From Burkholderiales bacterium (lineage in GTDB: Bacteria > Pseudomonadota > Gammaproteobacteria > Burkholderiales > JAEUOS01), in NCBI GenBank assembly GCA_016790635.1, contig JAEUOR010000034.1, positions 124,001 to 188,000 of the forward strand: a DNA stretch of 64,000 bases, written 5' to 3'. A program made the position numbers and the translations under genes. This document shows, one piece after another, positions 1 to 7,503 of the stretch; the first letter of the stretch is position 1, and each line of letters starts with the position of its first letter. The notes below the pieces were generated by a model. That model was given only the letters and a program-made list of their open reading frames with translations. It did not search any database and was not told where the DNA came from.

Positions 1-2
1 CC

Positions 3-227
3 CACGAGATGGTACGCATCGGCGAGGACGTCGCTGCGCACGCGCTCGAGCCCGGCGACCTGGTCTTCTACAACACGCTTCGGCGCCCTTTCTCGCACGT
101 CGGCATCTTCATCGGTGATGGCAAGTTCATCCACGCGCCGGCCTCCGGCGGCGCGGTACGCACCGAGCGCATGGACGAGCGCTATTGGCGAACGCGCTGG
201 AACGGCGCGCGGCGTATCGGCACCTGA
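3..227 (+). CDS. NlpC/P60-family cell-wall hydrolase, C-terminal fragment
   Basis: The frame is open at the left window edge, so only the last 74 or so residues are visible and the true start lies outside. The segment SHVGIFIGDGKFIHAP matches the second half of an NlpC/P60 peptidase: the His of SHVGI is the expected catalytic base and the His of HAP the third active-site residue. The catalytic Cys would lie upstream of the window. Such enzymes cut peptide stems of peptidoglycan in the periplasm. The ATG at position 9 is internal to the domain and is not taken as the start. Confidence 0.8.
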   Translation, partial: HEMVRIGEDVAAHALEPGDLVFYNTLRRPFSHVGIFIGDGKFIHAPASGGAVRTERMDERYWRTRWNGARRIGT

Positions 228-291
228 TGCGGTCGCGGGGCGACCAAGCAACCCGCCGCGCAAACCTGCGATCAACCCACGGAGTCTGCAC

Positions 292-1332
292 ATGCTCTTT
301 CCCACTTCGCTGGTCGGCTCTTACCCACAACCGGAATGGCTCATCGACCGCGTCAAGCTGGCCGGCCGCTTTCCGCCGCGGGTACGCGCGCGCGAACTCT
401 GGCGCCCCGCTCCAGAGTACCTCGAGGAAGCCATGAACGACGCGACCCGCCTGGCGATCAAGGCGCAGGAAGACGCTGGCCTCGACATCATCACCGACGG
501 CGAGATACGCAGGGAGAGTTACTCCAACCGTTTTGCCACCGCGCTCGAAGGGGTGGACATCGACAACCCGGGCACGGCGCTGGATCGCAGCGGCCACCCC
601 AACCCGGTGCCGCGCATCACCGGCACGATCCGCCGCAAACACGCGGTGGAGGTCGATGACCTGCGCTTTCTGAAGGCCAACCTCAAGAAGCCCGGCTCAC
701 TCGCAAAGATCACCGTGCCCGGCCCCTTCACGATGAGCCAGCAGGCGCAGAACGATTTCTATCCTACGGCCGAAGCGGCCGCGATGGACTATGCAAAGGC
801 TGTCAACGCCGAGATCCGCGAACTCTTCGCCGCTGGCGCCGACGTGGTGCAGATCGACGAACCCTACATGCAGGCGCGTCCCGAGCCTGCCCGCCAGTAC
901 GGGCTGCGCGCGCTCAACCTGGCACTCGAGGGCGTGTCCGGCACGACCGCGGTGCATATCTGCTTCGGCTACGCAGCGGTGATCCACGCACGACCTTCCG
1001 GCTACTCCTTCCTGGGGGAGCTTGCCGGATGCTCTTGCGCACAAGTGTCCATCGAAACCGCTCAATCCAACCTTGATACAACCGTACTCAAGACCCTGCC
1101 AGGCAAGAAGATCGTCCTGGGCGTGATCGACCTGTCCGACATGACCGTGGAAACTCCGCAGACAGTCGCGGCGCGCATCCGCCGCGCCCTGCCGCACGTG
1201 CGCGCCGAGGACGTGATCGTTGCCCCCGACTGCGGCATGAAGTACCTTCCGCGCGAGGTCGCCTACGGCAAGATGGTCGCGATGGTCGAGGGCGCCGCGA
1301 TCGTACGACGCGAATTGACCGGTCAGCCCTGA
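292..1332 (+). CDS. Cobalamin-independent methionine synthase-like (MetE C-terminal domain) protein
   Basis: The protein has 346 residues and corresponds to only the catalytic C-terminal barrel of MetE; full MetE is about 750 residues. Zinc-ligand positions are visible: His and Cys in VHICFG, Glu in VSIETA and Cys in APDCGMKYLP, so methyl transfer to or from a thiol is plausible. The ATG at 292 is preceded by GGAG about 8 bases upstream; the longer in-frame extension overlaps the upstream gene and is not family-like. Short MetE-like proteins often act on other methyl donors or thiols, so homocysteine methylation is not assured. The end overlaps the convergent PEP-CTERM gene by 10 bases. Confidence 0.85.
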   Translation: MLFPTSLVGSYPQPEWLIDRVKLAGRFPPRVRARELWRPAPEYLEEAMNDATRLAIKAQEDAGLDIITDGEIRRESYSNRFATALEGVDIDNPGTALDRSGHPNPVPRITGTIRRKHAVEVDDLRFLKANLKKPGSLAKITVPGPFTMSQQAQNDFYPTAEAAAMDYAKAVNAEIRELFAAGADVVQIDEPYMQARPEPARQYGLRALNLALEGVSGTTAVHICFGYAAVIHARPSGYSFLGELAGCSCAQVSIETAQSNLDTTVLKTLPGKKIVLGVIDLSDMTVETPQTVAARIRRALPHVRAEDVIVAPDCGMKYLPREVAYGKMVAMVEGAAIVRRELTGQP

Positions 1333-2087
1333 GGCCGAACGCGGCGGCGCGCCAGGAGCCAGAACGCGCCCCCACACAAGGCCAGTGTTCCCGGTTCTGG
1401 CACCGCGGAACGCGCCGTATGCTGGCCCAAGAAGGGATGGACCTCGGTCACGTTCCCCACCACAAAAAAGTCAAAGCACGGCATGCCGAGGTACAAGCCC
1501 GGGCAGACCCCAGGATTGACATGCAGATTGGCATCGCCATCCCCGACCAACCCGGGGACGATGATGCCCTGCGGCTGCGTGGTCCATGCAGAACCTGTGG
1601 ACTGGAGTTGAATTGGCGGGCCGGGCATGAAGTTCATTCCGCCGTCGATCGACAACTCGAAAAAGATGTCGAAGAAGGAGTTGAAGGTTCCGCCGCTGCC
1701 GCCGCCGTCGCTGATGATGGTCATCTGACCAAAACTCTGTAGCGTCGGTGACTCGCGCAGCACCACCAGAGGGGTGTGCACCGACACCAGCGACAAGGCC
1801 ACCATCTCGATGGGAATCGTGCAGGAATCGCCGGGCGAGATCATGGAGATCATGCAATCACTTTGCCGCCTGACGATGGTGTCAGTCGATCCGGGCCCGA
1901 TGGTCATGCCCGCCAGGTTGCCGCTGGGCAGGTTAAAGGGTGGCTGCGTAAGCGGCAGGAAGAACGTACTTGGAACTGTTTCAAAGTAGTCGCTTCCCAT
2001 CAGTATGACGTCGGCGCGCGCGACCGATGGCGCGGCGACGACGCATGCGATGGCAAGGAATCCGAGGTGCTGAGCAAGTCGCTTCAT
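1323..2087 (-). CDS. PEP-CTERM sorting-domain protein (exported, function unknown)
   Basis: A 254-residue secreted protein. The N-terminus MKRLAQHLGFLAIACVVA is a signal peptide. The C-terminus has the PEP-CTERM tripartite signal: VPEPGTLAL, a short hydrophobic stretch, then LLARRRVR. Proteins with this tail are processed by exosortase (EpsH) in bacteria that make exopolysaccharide. The middle is rich in Gly, Ser, Pro and Thr with few charges, and carries several Cys (positions near QSDCM, GDSC, GVCPG, MPCF). Start chosen at 2087 because GGAGGAG lies about 8 bases upstream; the longer frame lacks a signal peptide at its start. No exosortase gene is in the window. Confidence 0.82.
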   Translation of the reverse strand: MKRLAQHLGFLAIACVVAAPSVARADVILMGSDYFETVPSTFFLPLTQPPFNLPSGNLAGMTIGPGSTDTIVRRQSDCMISMISPGDSCTIPIEMVALSLVSVHTPLVVLRESPTLQSFGQMTIISDGGGSGGTFNSFFDIFFELSIDGGMNFMPGPPIQLQSTGSAWTTQPQGIIVPGLVGDGDANLHVNPGVCPGLYLGMPCFDFFVVGNVTEVHPFLGQHTARSAVPEPGTLALCGGAFWLLARRRVRPQG

Positions 2088-2275
2088 TTTGGTCTCCTCC
2101 GATGACATGGCAGCGAAAGCACTTGAGCGCAAGCGTGCGACAGCGTTACATTCCCTCCTTAGCCGCAGCTTGGCATACCAAAAAGACATGCATGAAGCAT
2201 GCCGCTGGAAGGGGCATGCACGATGCGACGAAATGCGTTTCGCATACGCGGCGAAGGCCGCGCACCGGAGGCAGC

Positions 2276-2716
2276 ATGCGACGCCTACGCACTACCGACC
2301 TTTCTTCTCTCTGTTCACTGATCGCCTCGACCGCACAGGGGTCGCCCGAATTGCGCGTCCTGCACCGGGCGCACTGCATTCTGCTGGCCAACCAGACCCC
2401 GGGATGCTATGGAGTTGCGCGCTTCTTCGGAGAGAGCCCGCGCACGGTCGAGCGCTGGGTGCGCAATTTCAATACCGGCGGCGCAGCGGCTCTGAGGGAG
2501 CACCACAGCGGAGGACGCCGTCGCCGGGTGGAAGCAACGCAATTGTCGGGGCTCGCTCAGGACCTCGCGCGATCGCCGCGCAGCCACGGCTACGCGGCAA
2601 CACGCTGGACCGGCGTGCTGCTCGCGCGCCACCTTGAAGCGGCCTACTGTCTGCGCCTGGGCGTTCGTCAGTGCCAGCGCCTGTTGCGTTCTCTGCGCGC
2701 GCCAGGCGGAAACTGA
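2276..2716 (+). CDS. Solitary helix-turn-helix protein of IS630-transposase N-terminal type
   Basis: A 146-residue protein. The segment around CYGVARFFGESPRTVERWV is a helix-turn-helix like that at the N-terminus of IS630/Tc1-type transposases, followed by a basic linker (SGGRRRRVE) and a second helical part. No DDE catalytic domain follows, and no terminal inverted repeats were seen. It may be a transposase remnant or a domesticated DNA-binding protein; stand-alone proteins of this type occur in betaproteobacteria. Start at 2276 follows GGAGG with short spacing (about 4 bases). Base composition does not look different from neighbours. Confidence 0.6.
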   Translation: MRRLRTTDLSSLCSLIASTAQGSPELRVLHRAHCILLANQTPGCYGVARFFGESPRTVERWVRNFNTGGAAALREHHSGGRRRRVEATQLSGLAQDLARSPRSHGYAATRWTGVLLARHLEAAYCLRLGVRQCQRLLRSLRAPGGN

Positions 2717-2890
2717 TCATGCGTCGGCGCAAAGGTCGCGCCTCTGTGCACGCAGGTGCCGCGGCGCAATTCGATTGCAACATGCAGCGTCGAGTGTAAA
2801 GCCTGCCGACATACCGCTCCAGGTCATTGCGGAGCAGCGCGGCTGGCTGTTGCGGCTGGCCGACGGTTTTCTCGCCGGATTTGCGTCGAA

Positions 2891-3778
2891 CTACTTCTGC
2901 AATCGCCCGATGCGCTCGCGAATCGCCGGCAACGCCGCCAGCGCAGCGCGCTCGCCTTCGAGAATCACTTCATGCCGCGCCGCGAAGTCGGTTCCGGCCG
3001 CGGCGGTGCCGGGGCGGATGACCACGTCCGCCTGCGTCAGTTCGGCCCGGGCGATGGAACGCCCCATGATCGCGAAGGTCTGCAGCAGGATCGACCCCAT
3101 GTCATCGGGTCGGGCATTGCGCGGGTTTTGCGACACGTCGACCGCGATGACGATGTCGGCGCCGAGCGCTCGTGCGGCTGCCACCGGCACCGGATGGGTA
3201 AGACCGCCGTCGACGTAGTCGCGCCCCGAGATGCGCACCGGCCGGAACACGCCCGGCACGGCCGAGGAGGCATGCACCGCCACGCCCGTGTTGCCGCTCC
3301 GAAACACCACCGGTTCGCCGGTGGCAAGCTCGGTCGCCACCACGGCAAAGGGTCGCGCCAGCTTTTCCAGCGTGCGCCCGCCGACCCGCTCATTGACGTA
3401 GTTCTCGAGCAACTCCCCCTTGAGCACGCCGCGCGTGATGCCGGAGATCGACCAGTCGACCAGCACCGACTCGTCCATGGCCAGCGCAACGCGCTGCAGG
3501 GCGAAACCGTCGAGGCCGGATGCATATAGAGCGCCGACCACGCTGCCCGCCGAGGTACCGGCAACCACATCCACGGGGATGCCGTTCTGCTCGAGGATCT
3601 TGATGACGCCGATGTGCGCAAAACCGCGCACGGCGCCACCTCCCAGCGCCAGCCCGACGCGCGGCCGTGCCCGCGGGGACGATGGCGGCTGGGCAGGTAC
3701 GCTGGCGCACCCCGCCATCGCCAGGCAGGCAAGCGCCGCAACGCGGCGGCGCATGGGGTTCATGACTCCGGTCGACAT
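2891..3778 (-). CDS. Patatin-like phospholipase lipoprotein
   Basis: A 295-residue patatin-family serine lipase or acyl hydrolase. The N-terminus ends in a lipobox (LACLAMAGC), so it is probably a lipoprotein. Patatin motifs follow in order: oxyanion-hole GGGAVRG (about residue 46), nucleophile elbow GTSAG (Ser near 75) and catalytic Asp in DGG (near 188), giving the Ser-Asp dyad. Length fits the family (RssA/YchK-like proteins of about 300 residues). An alternative start at 3763 (MNPMRRR) is possible. Its substrate is probably phospholipid or another acyl ester, inferred from family only. Confidence 0.9.
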   Translation of the reverse strand: MSTGVMNPMRRRVAALACLAMAGCASVPAQPPSSPRARPRVGLALGGGAVRGFAHIGVIKILEQNGIPVDVVAGTSAGSVVGALYASGLDGFALQRVALAMDESVLVDWSISGITRGVLKGELLENYVNERVGGRTLEKLARPFAVVATELATGEPVVFRSGNTGVAVHASSAVPGVFRPVRISGRDYVDGGLTHPVPVAAARALGADIVIAVDVSQNPRNARPDDMGSILLQTFAIMGRSIARAELTQADVVIRPGTAAAGTDFAARHEVILEGERAALAALPAIRERIGRLQK

Positions 3779-3865
3779 ACGGCCAGCCTAACCTCGTGAG
3801 GTGGCGAAAATGTGGCATCAAAACGTACAATGCCGCGCATTCTCACCCAATCGAAAGCATTCGCC

Positions 3866-4102
3866 ATGGCCGCCCCCAACATCGCGCAAAAAGCGCCCTA
3901 CGCACTCGACCTTGCGGCCGGCGATTACTGGTGGTGCTCGTGCGGCAAGTCTGCCAAGCAGCCGTTTTGCGACGGCTCGCACAAGGGCAGCGAATTCTCC
4001 CCGACCAAGTTCACCATCGAGAGCGACAAGAAGGTATGGCTGTGCGGATGCAAGCACACTGCCGGCCAGCCGTTTTGCGACGGCAAGCACAAGAACCTCT
4101 GA
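3866..4102 (+). CDS. CDGSH iron-sulfur domain protein
   Basis: A 78-residue protein with two CDGSH-type motifs: CSCGKSAKQPFCDGSH (about residues 24 to 39) and CGCKHTAGQPFCDGKH near the C-terminus. Each has the three Cys and one His that bind a 2Fe-2S cluster in mitoNEET-like proteins. Bacterial double-CDGSH proteins are small soluble electron-transfer or cluster-transfer proteins; the partner is unknown here. Start at 3866 gives MAAPNIAQKAPY; an upstream ATG at 3830 in the same frame cannot be excluded. It converges on the radical SAM gene, with a GC-rich hairpin between them. Confidence 0.88.
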   Translation: MAAPNIAQKAPYALDLAAGDYWWCSCGKSAKQPFCDGSHKGSEFSPTKFTIESDKKVWLCGCKHTAGQPFCDGKHKNL

Positions 4103-4115
4103 CTCGGCGCAGTGG

Positions 4116-4136
4116 GCGGCGCCCAAGCGGCGCCGC
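4116..4136. terminator. Hairpin between convergent genes, without a T-run
   Basis: GCGGCGCC and GGCGCCGC form a perfect 8-bp stem around a 5-base loop CAAGC. It lies between the stops of the CDGSH gene and the radical SAM gene. There is no U-tract on either side, so it may only stabilise transcript ends or act together with Rho. Confidence 0.4.
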
Positions 4137-4140
4137 AACG

Positions 4141-5322
4141 TCAAAACAGCGACAACTGCGGCGTCTCCGCTGCCTTTTGCGAGCGCGCTCGCGCAGTCAC
4201 GGGCGCGCGAAACTGCGTCACGTCCAGCTTGAATCGCCGTTCGTTGAACCCGAGGCGATCACAGGCGCGCGCAAAGCGCTTGGCGATCAGATCGGCAAAA
4301 ACGCCCTCGCCTTTCATGCGTGCACCGAAGCGCGGGTCGTTGTCGCGCCCGCCGCGGATCTGGCGCATCACGCTCATCACATGCGCTGCCTTCTGCGGCA
4401 TGTGCAACGCCAGCCAGTCGCGAAACAACTCGGCGATTTCCAGGGGTAGTCGCAACAGGATGTACGACGCCTCGGTCGCCCCGGCCGCACGCCCCGCTTC
4501 AAGGGCCGCCTCCATGGTCGAGTCGTTGACCACCGGGATCACCGGCGCGATCGCGATTCCCGTCGGGATGCCGGCGGCCGCGAGCGCGCGAATGGTCTCG
4601 ATGCGCCGGTAAGGCGCGGCCGCGCGCGGCTCGATCAGTCGCGCGATGCCGGCATCGAAGGTCGGTACCGAGATGAACACCCTGGCCAGGCCTTTGGCAG
4701 CCAGCGGTGCCAGGATGTCAATGTCGCGCTCGACCAAGGACGACTTGGTGATGAGCCCGACGGGCTGATTGAATTCCGCACATACCTCCAGGAGCGAGCG
4801 CGTGATTTTCCACTCACGCTCAACAGGCTGGTAGGCGTCGGTATTCGCGCCGATCGCCAGGGTCTCGCATTGGTACCCGGGCCGCGACAACTCGGCACGC
4901 AACAACTCGGCCGCGTTGGTCTTGGCGAAAAGCCTGGTCTCGAAATCGATGCCCGGCGAGAGGCCCCAATAGGCGTAACTGGGCCGCGCGTAGCAGTAAA
5001 CGCAGCCGTGCTCGCAGCCGTAGTACGGGTTGACAGACTGGGTGAACGGCACGTCCGGCGAGTTGTTGCGCGAAATGATCGATTTCGCCGTCTGCGCAGT
5101 CACGGTCGTCCTGGGAACCGTGGCACCAACGCCTGTGCCCGACTCCTCTTGCGGGTCAGGCCAGCCGTCATCGACCTCCTCCCGCGACAAGGCGTCGAAA
5201 CGCGATTGGGGCGAGACCTGCGCCCCGCGCCCCTTGATGACATCGCGATGGAACTCGATGCGCAATTCCGCATCGGGCTGCACGTCACGCGATCTCATCC
5301 GGTCAGTCTCACGTCGCACCAT
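4141..5322 (-). CDS. PA0069-family radical SAM protein (SplB/COG1533-like)
   Basis: A 393-residue radical SAM enzyme. The cluster motif CEHGCVYC (about residues 101 to 108) is the CxxxCxxC that binds the SAM-coordinating 4Fe-4S cluster, preceded by SVNPYYG as usual in this family. The N-terminal 80 residues are polar and hold the conserved IKGRGA segment. The last residues are PQLSLF, identical to the consensus sliding-clamp-binding pentapeptide QLSLF. A LexA-like box lies 35 bases upstream of the start. COG1533 is named after spore photoproduct lyase (DNA repair); the substrate of the PA0069 branch is not known to me. The ATG at 5322 gives a family-typical length. Confidence 0.9.
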   Translation of the reverse strand: MVRRETDRMRSRDVQPDAELRIEFHRDVIKGRGAQVSPQSRFDALSREEVDDGWPDPQEESGTGVGATVPRTTVTAQTAKSIISRNNSPDVPFTQSVNPYYGCEHGCVYCYARPSYAYWGLSPGIDFETRLFAKTNAAELLRAELSRPGYQCETLAIGANTDAYQPVEREWKITRSLLEVCAEFNQPVGLITKSSLVERDIDILAPLAAKGLARVFISVPTFDAGIARLIEPRAAAPYRRIETIRALAAAGIPTGIAIAPVIPVVNDSTMEAALEAGRAAGATEASYILLRLPLEIAELFRDWLALHMPQKAAHVMSVMRQIRGGRDNDPRFGARMKGEGVFADLIAKRFARACDRLGFNERRFKLDVTQFRAPVTARARSQKAAETPQLSLF

Positions 5323-5356
5323 GGGCCTGGCAATCTGCAGCCATCAGGGAAGCGAT

Positions 5357-5376
5357 ACAGGTATATTTATACAGTA
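5357..5376 (-). promoter_or_regulatory. LexA-like box / AT-rich promoter upstream of radical SAM gene
   Basis: On the minus strand the site reads TACTGTATAAATATACCTGT. It matches the E. coli LexA consensus TACTGTATATATATACAGTA at 15 of 20 positions, with one half-site (TACTGTATA) perfect and the last four bases degenerate. It ends 35 bases before the ATG of the radical SAM gene. TATAAAT within it could also be the -10 element. The AT-richness stands out in this GC-rich DNA. Confidence 0.5.
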
Positions 5377-5473
5377 CTCTATCGCATTGCCCGAAACACC
5401 GCAAGGCTGGCCTTCGCCGCTTGCGCGGCGGCAGCCGACGCGGGACCGGCGCCTTGTGCGCCGTCGACGTGCC

Positions 5474-6808
5474 CTAGCGCGGCAGGATGCGCGAGGCGAG
5501 CGGCCTGGGCTGGTATGCGACCAGAAACCGGCAATCCGCAGCCTGCGCCGGGCGTGCCGCCCGGCAGCGATCGGCAACGCCTGCCGGTGTCGGTTTTTGC
5601 CCCTTCTCGACCCAGTCGAGCAGCGCATCGAACAGTGGCGGGTAGTGAGCATCCCCCCAGTAACTGTGCTCCCCGGAGTCGACATAGACCTGCACGAGTC
5701 GATCGGCGTTGCCCGCAGCAGCCATGCGCGCACGCAGGGTGTCCTGTCCCTCGACAAACACCGTCGAGTCGTCGATGCCGTGCGCGCTGATCACCGGCAC
5801 GCCAAAGCGCCCGCGATGGTCGACGTCGGCCGCGAACCGCGCCACTGCTGCGGGGTCTGCCCTGAACCGCGCCACTGCCGCATTGAGCGCGGCATCGTCG
5901 GACGAACCAACATAGCGCACGCGCTCGTTGCCGAAGGGACTGACGCCGCCGTTCTTGGCAACCACGTCGCGCAACGTGAATGTGCCCCAGTTCAGGTGCC
6001 CGACCACGGAGTCCGCAGGAATCTTCAGCACGTCGACGATGGTCTTCAACTTCTGCGCCTGCGCCGGCGTGCGCTGCGCTGCCGGCCTGCGTACGCCAAG
6101 GCACTCGTCGGCCCGGGCCGTCAGGTCCGCATTGGTGAGCTTGCTGTCGTCGGGCAGGCCGATCGAGAGGGGATACTGCGGTTCGTCTGCGCGCGGAAGG
6201 TTGTTGCACAGGTGCTGGTAGAGCGCGCGCAAGTCGAGCCTGAAATCGTAGGTCGCCGGGCCGGCCACCACACCGCTGGTGAGGAGGATGCCCTCCCAGG
6301 ACGCGGGGAACATCTCTGCGGCGCGGGTGGCCACCATCGCCCCCCAGGACTGGCCATGCAGCACGGTACGCCGCGGCTTGGCAACGTGCGCAACGAAGAT
6401 GCGTCGCACGCGCTCGGTATCTTCGGCCGCCGTGGTCACGGCAAACCCCCCCTGGCGGAACACCGATCCGGCCCAGGCGTGGCCCTCGCTGACCGTGATC
6501 GCCCAGCGCCGGATGTCCTCGTCGTTGCGTCTGGGGCTGGGCGGGCCGAGGGTCGGGCCGCCGTGTGCATGCACGACCAGGACGCCGCTCCAGCGGGCCG
6601 GCATGACGATCAGGTAGTGCGACCCCGCCGAGTCCTGCCCGCGCAGGCAGCGGGCGCCCTCCGGCACACCCTGCGGACAGGCCTGGGCTTGCGGTGGGGC
6701 TTCGGGAGGTGCGTTGGGCACGCCCGTACAGCCTGCCAGTGCCAGAACCGCCATCAGAAGGCCGACCGGGCCAGATGCGAAGCGAGACTTGAAAAGGTGC
6801 ACGAGCAT
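5474..6808 (-). CDS. Alpha/beta-hydrolase lipoprotein
   Basis: A 444-residue exported hydrolase. The signal sequence ends with the lipobox VLALAGC. The fold signature is the nucleophile elbow HGQSWGAM (Ser near residue 153), with HAHGG upstream as the oxyanion-hole strand, an Asp in GIDDSTVF and a late His in DSGEHSYWG completing a Ser-Asp-His triad. Six or more Cys suggest disulfides, consistent with export. Start at 6808 is chosen because a GGGGCAGGG Shine-Dalgarno stretch directly precedes it and the lipobox falls in place. Substrate unknown; peptidase or esterase are both possible. Divergent from the GNAT gene. Confidence 0.8.
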   Translation of the reverse strand: MLVHLFKSRFASGPVGLLMAVLALAGCTGVPNAPPEAPPQAQACPQGVPEGARCLRGQDSAGSHYLIVMPARWSGVLVVHAHGGPTLGPPSPRRNDEDIRRWAITVSEGHAWAGSVFRQGGFAVTTAAEDTERVRRIFVAHVAKPRRTVLHGQSWGAMVATRAAEMFPASWEGILLTSGVVAGPATYDFRLDLRALYQHLCNNLPRADEPQYPLSIGLPDDSKLTNADLTARADECLGVRRPAAQRTPAQAQKLKTIVDVLKIPADSVVGHLNWGTFTLRDVVAKNGGVSPFGNERVRYVGSSDDAALNAAVARFRADPAAVARFAADVDHRGRFGVPVISAHGIDDSTVFVEGQDTLRARMAAAGNADRLVQVYVDSGEHSYWGDAHYPPLFDALLDWVEKGQKPTPAGVADRCRAARPAQAADCRFLVAYQPRPLASRILPR

Positions 6809-6940
6809 CCCTGCCCCAAGGCGAAGATGAAACGCGGAAAGATTACCGTCAAAATGGCGCCGACGCGTCGCCGCGGCCCGGGTCGCGTGCACGTCGATCG
6901 TCTGACAACCAACCGCAATCGTCCTGGCCGGACTCGCCAA

Positions 6941-7396
6941 ATGCGCATCGAACCTGACGACCTGTCACACCCTGCCGTGCAAGCCCTGCTCGAGGAGCAC
7001 CTGCGCAACATGTACGAAGTCTCGCCGCCCGAGTCCGTGCATGCGCTCGACCTTGAGGGTCTGCGGCGGCCGGAAATAAGCTTCTGGACAGCCTGGGACG
7101 GCGATCTCCTGCTCGGCTGCGGCGCATTGAAGGTGCTGGACGCCCGGCATGGTGAGGTCAAGTCCATGCGAACACCCGATGCGCTCAGGCGTCGCGGTGC
7201 CGGTCGCGCCATCCTGGCCCACATTGTCGCGACCGCGCGCGAACGCGGCTACACGCGCTTGAGCCTGGAGACCGGCTCCATGGAGGCTTTCGCACCCGCC
7301 TGCCGCCTCTACGAGAGCTTCGGGTTCAGGCCCTGCGCGCCGTTCGGCGACTACCAGGAAGATCCGAACAGCCTCTTCATGACCCTGGCGCTGTAA
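6941..7396 (+). CDS. GNAT-family N-acetyltransferase
   Basis: A 151-residue GNAT protein. Motif A, with the acetyl-CoA pyrophosphate loop, is seen as LRRRGAGRAILAHIV, and motif B as LYESFGFRPCAPFGDY. These are typical of small-molecule or amino-acid acetyltransferases of the PhnO/YsnE type. The ATG at 6941 begins a family-like MRIEPDDLSHPAV. The same frame stays open for nearly 2 kb upstream, but that part lies antisense to the hydrolase and has no family features. The acceptor substrate cannot be told from sequence. Confidence 0.85.
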   Translation: MRIEPDDLSHPAVQALLEEHLRNMYEVSPPESVHALDLEGLRRPEISFWTAWDGDLLLGCGALKVLDARHGEVKSMRTPDALRRRGAGRAILAHIVATARERGYTRLSLETGSMEAFAPACRLYESFGFRPCAPFGDYQEDPNSLFMTLAL

Positions 7397-7503
7397 GCGC
7401 TAGACTCGCGGGCTTGGGCTACCTTGCACGGCGGCCGGGCAGCGCCACGCGAAGCACATCCCTGCACCCCTGCCCTGCCAACCACACGAAGGATGATCCA
7501 GGA

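Noticed and set aside
228..291. A riboswitch before the MetE-like gene
   Set aside because: The interval is only 64 bases and shows no conserved SAM or cobalamin riboswitch features.
292..1332. Full methionine synthase MetE
   Set aside because: Only the C-terminal catalytic half is encoded; the N-terminal barrel is absent and no second ORF supplies it.
2088..2275. A sigma-54 promoter for the PEP-CTERM gene
   Set aside because: TTGGTATGCCAAGCTGC on the minus strand has GG but the distance to a GC does not fit GG-N10-GC; only a small TTGG-CATA-CCAA palindrome is real.
5030..6940. A very long open frame upstream of the GNAT gene (open for nearly 2.4 kb in total)
   Set aside because: It runs antisense to the alpha/beta-hydrolase gene, has no recognisable domain before the GNAT part, and is explained by GC-rich codon use.
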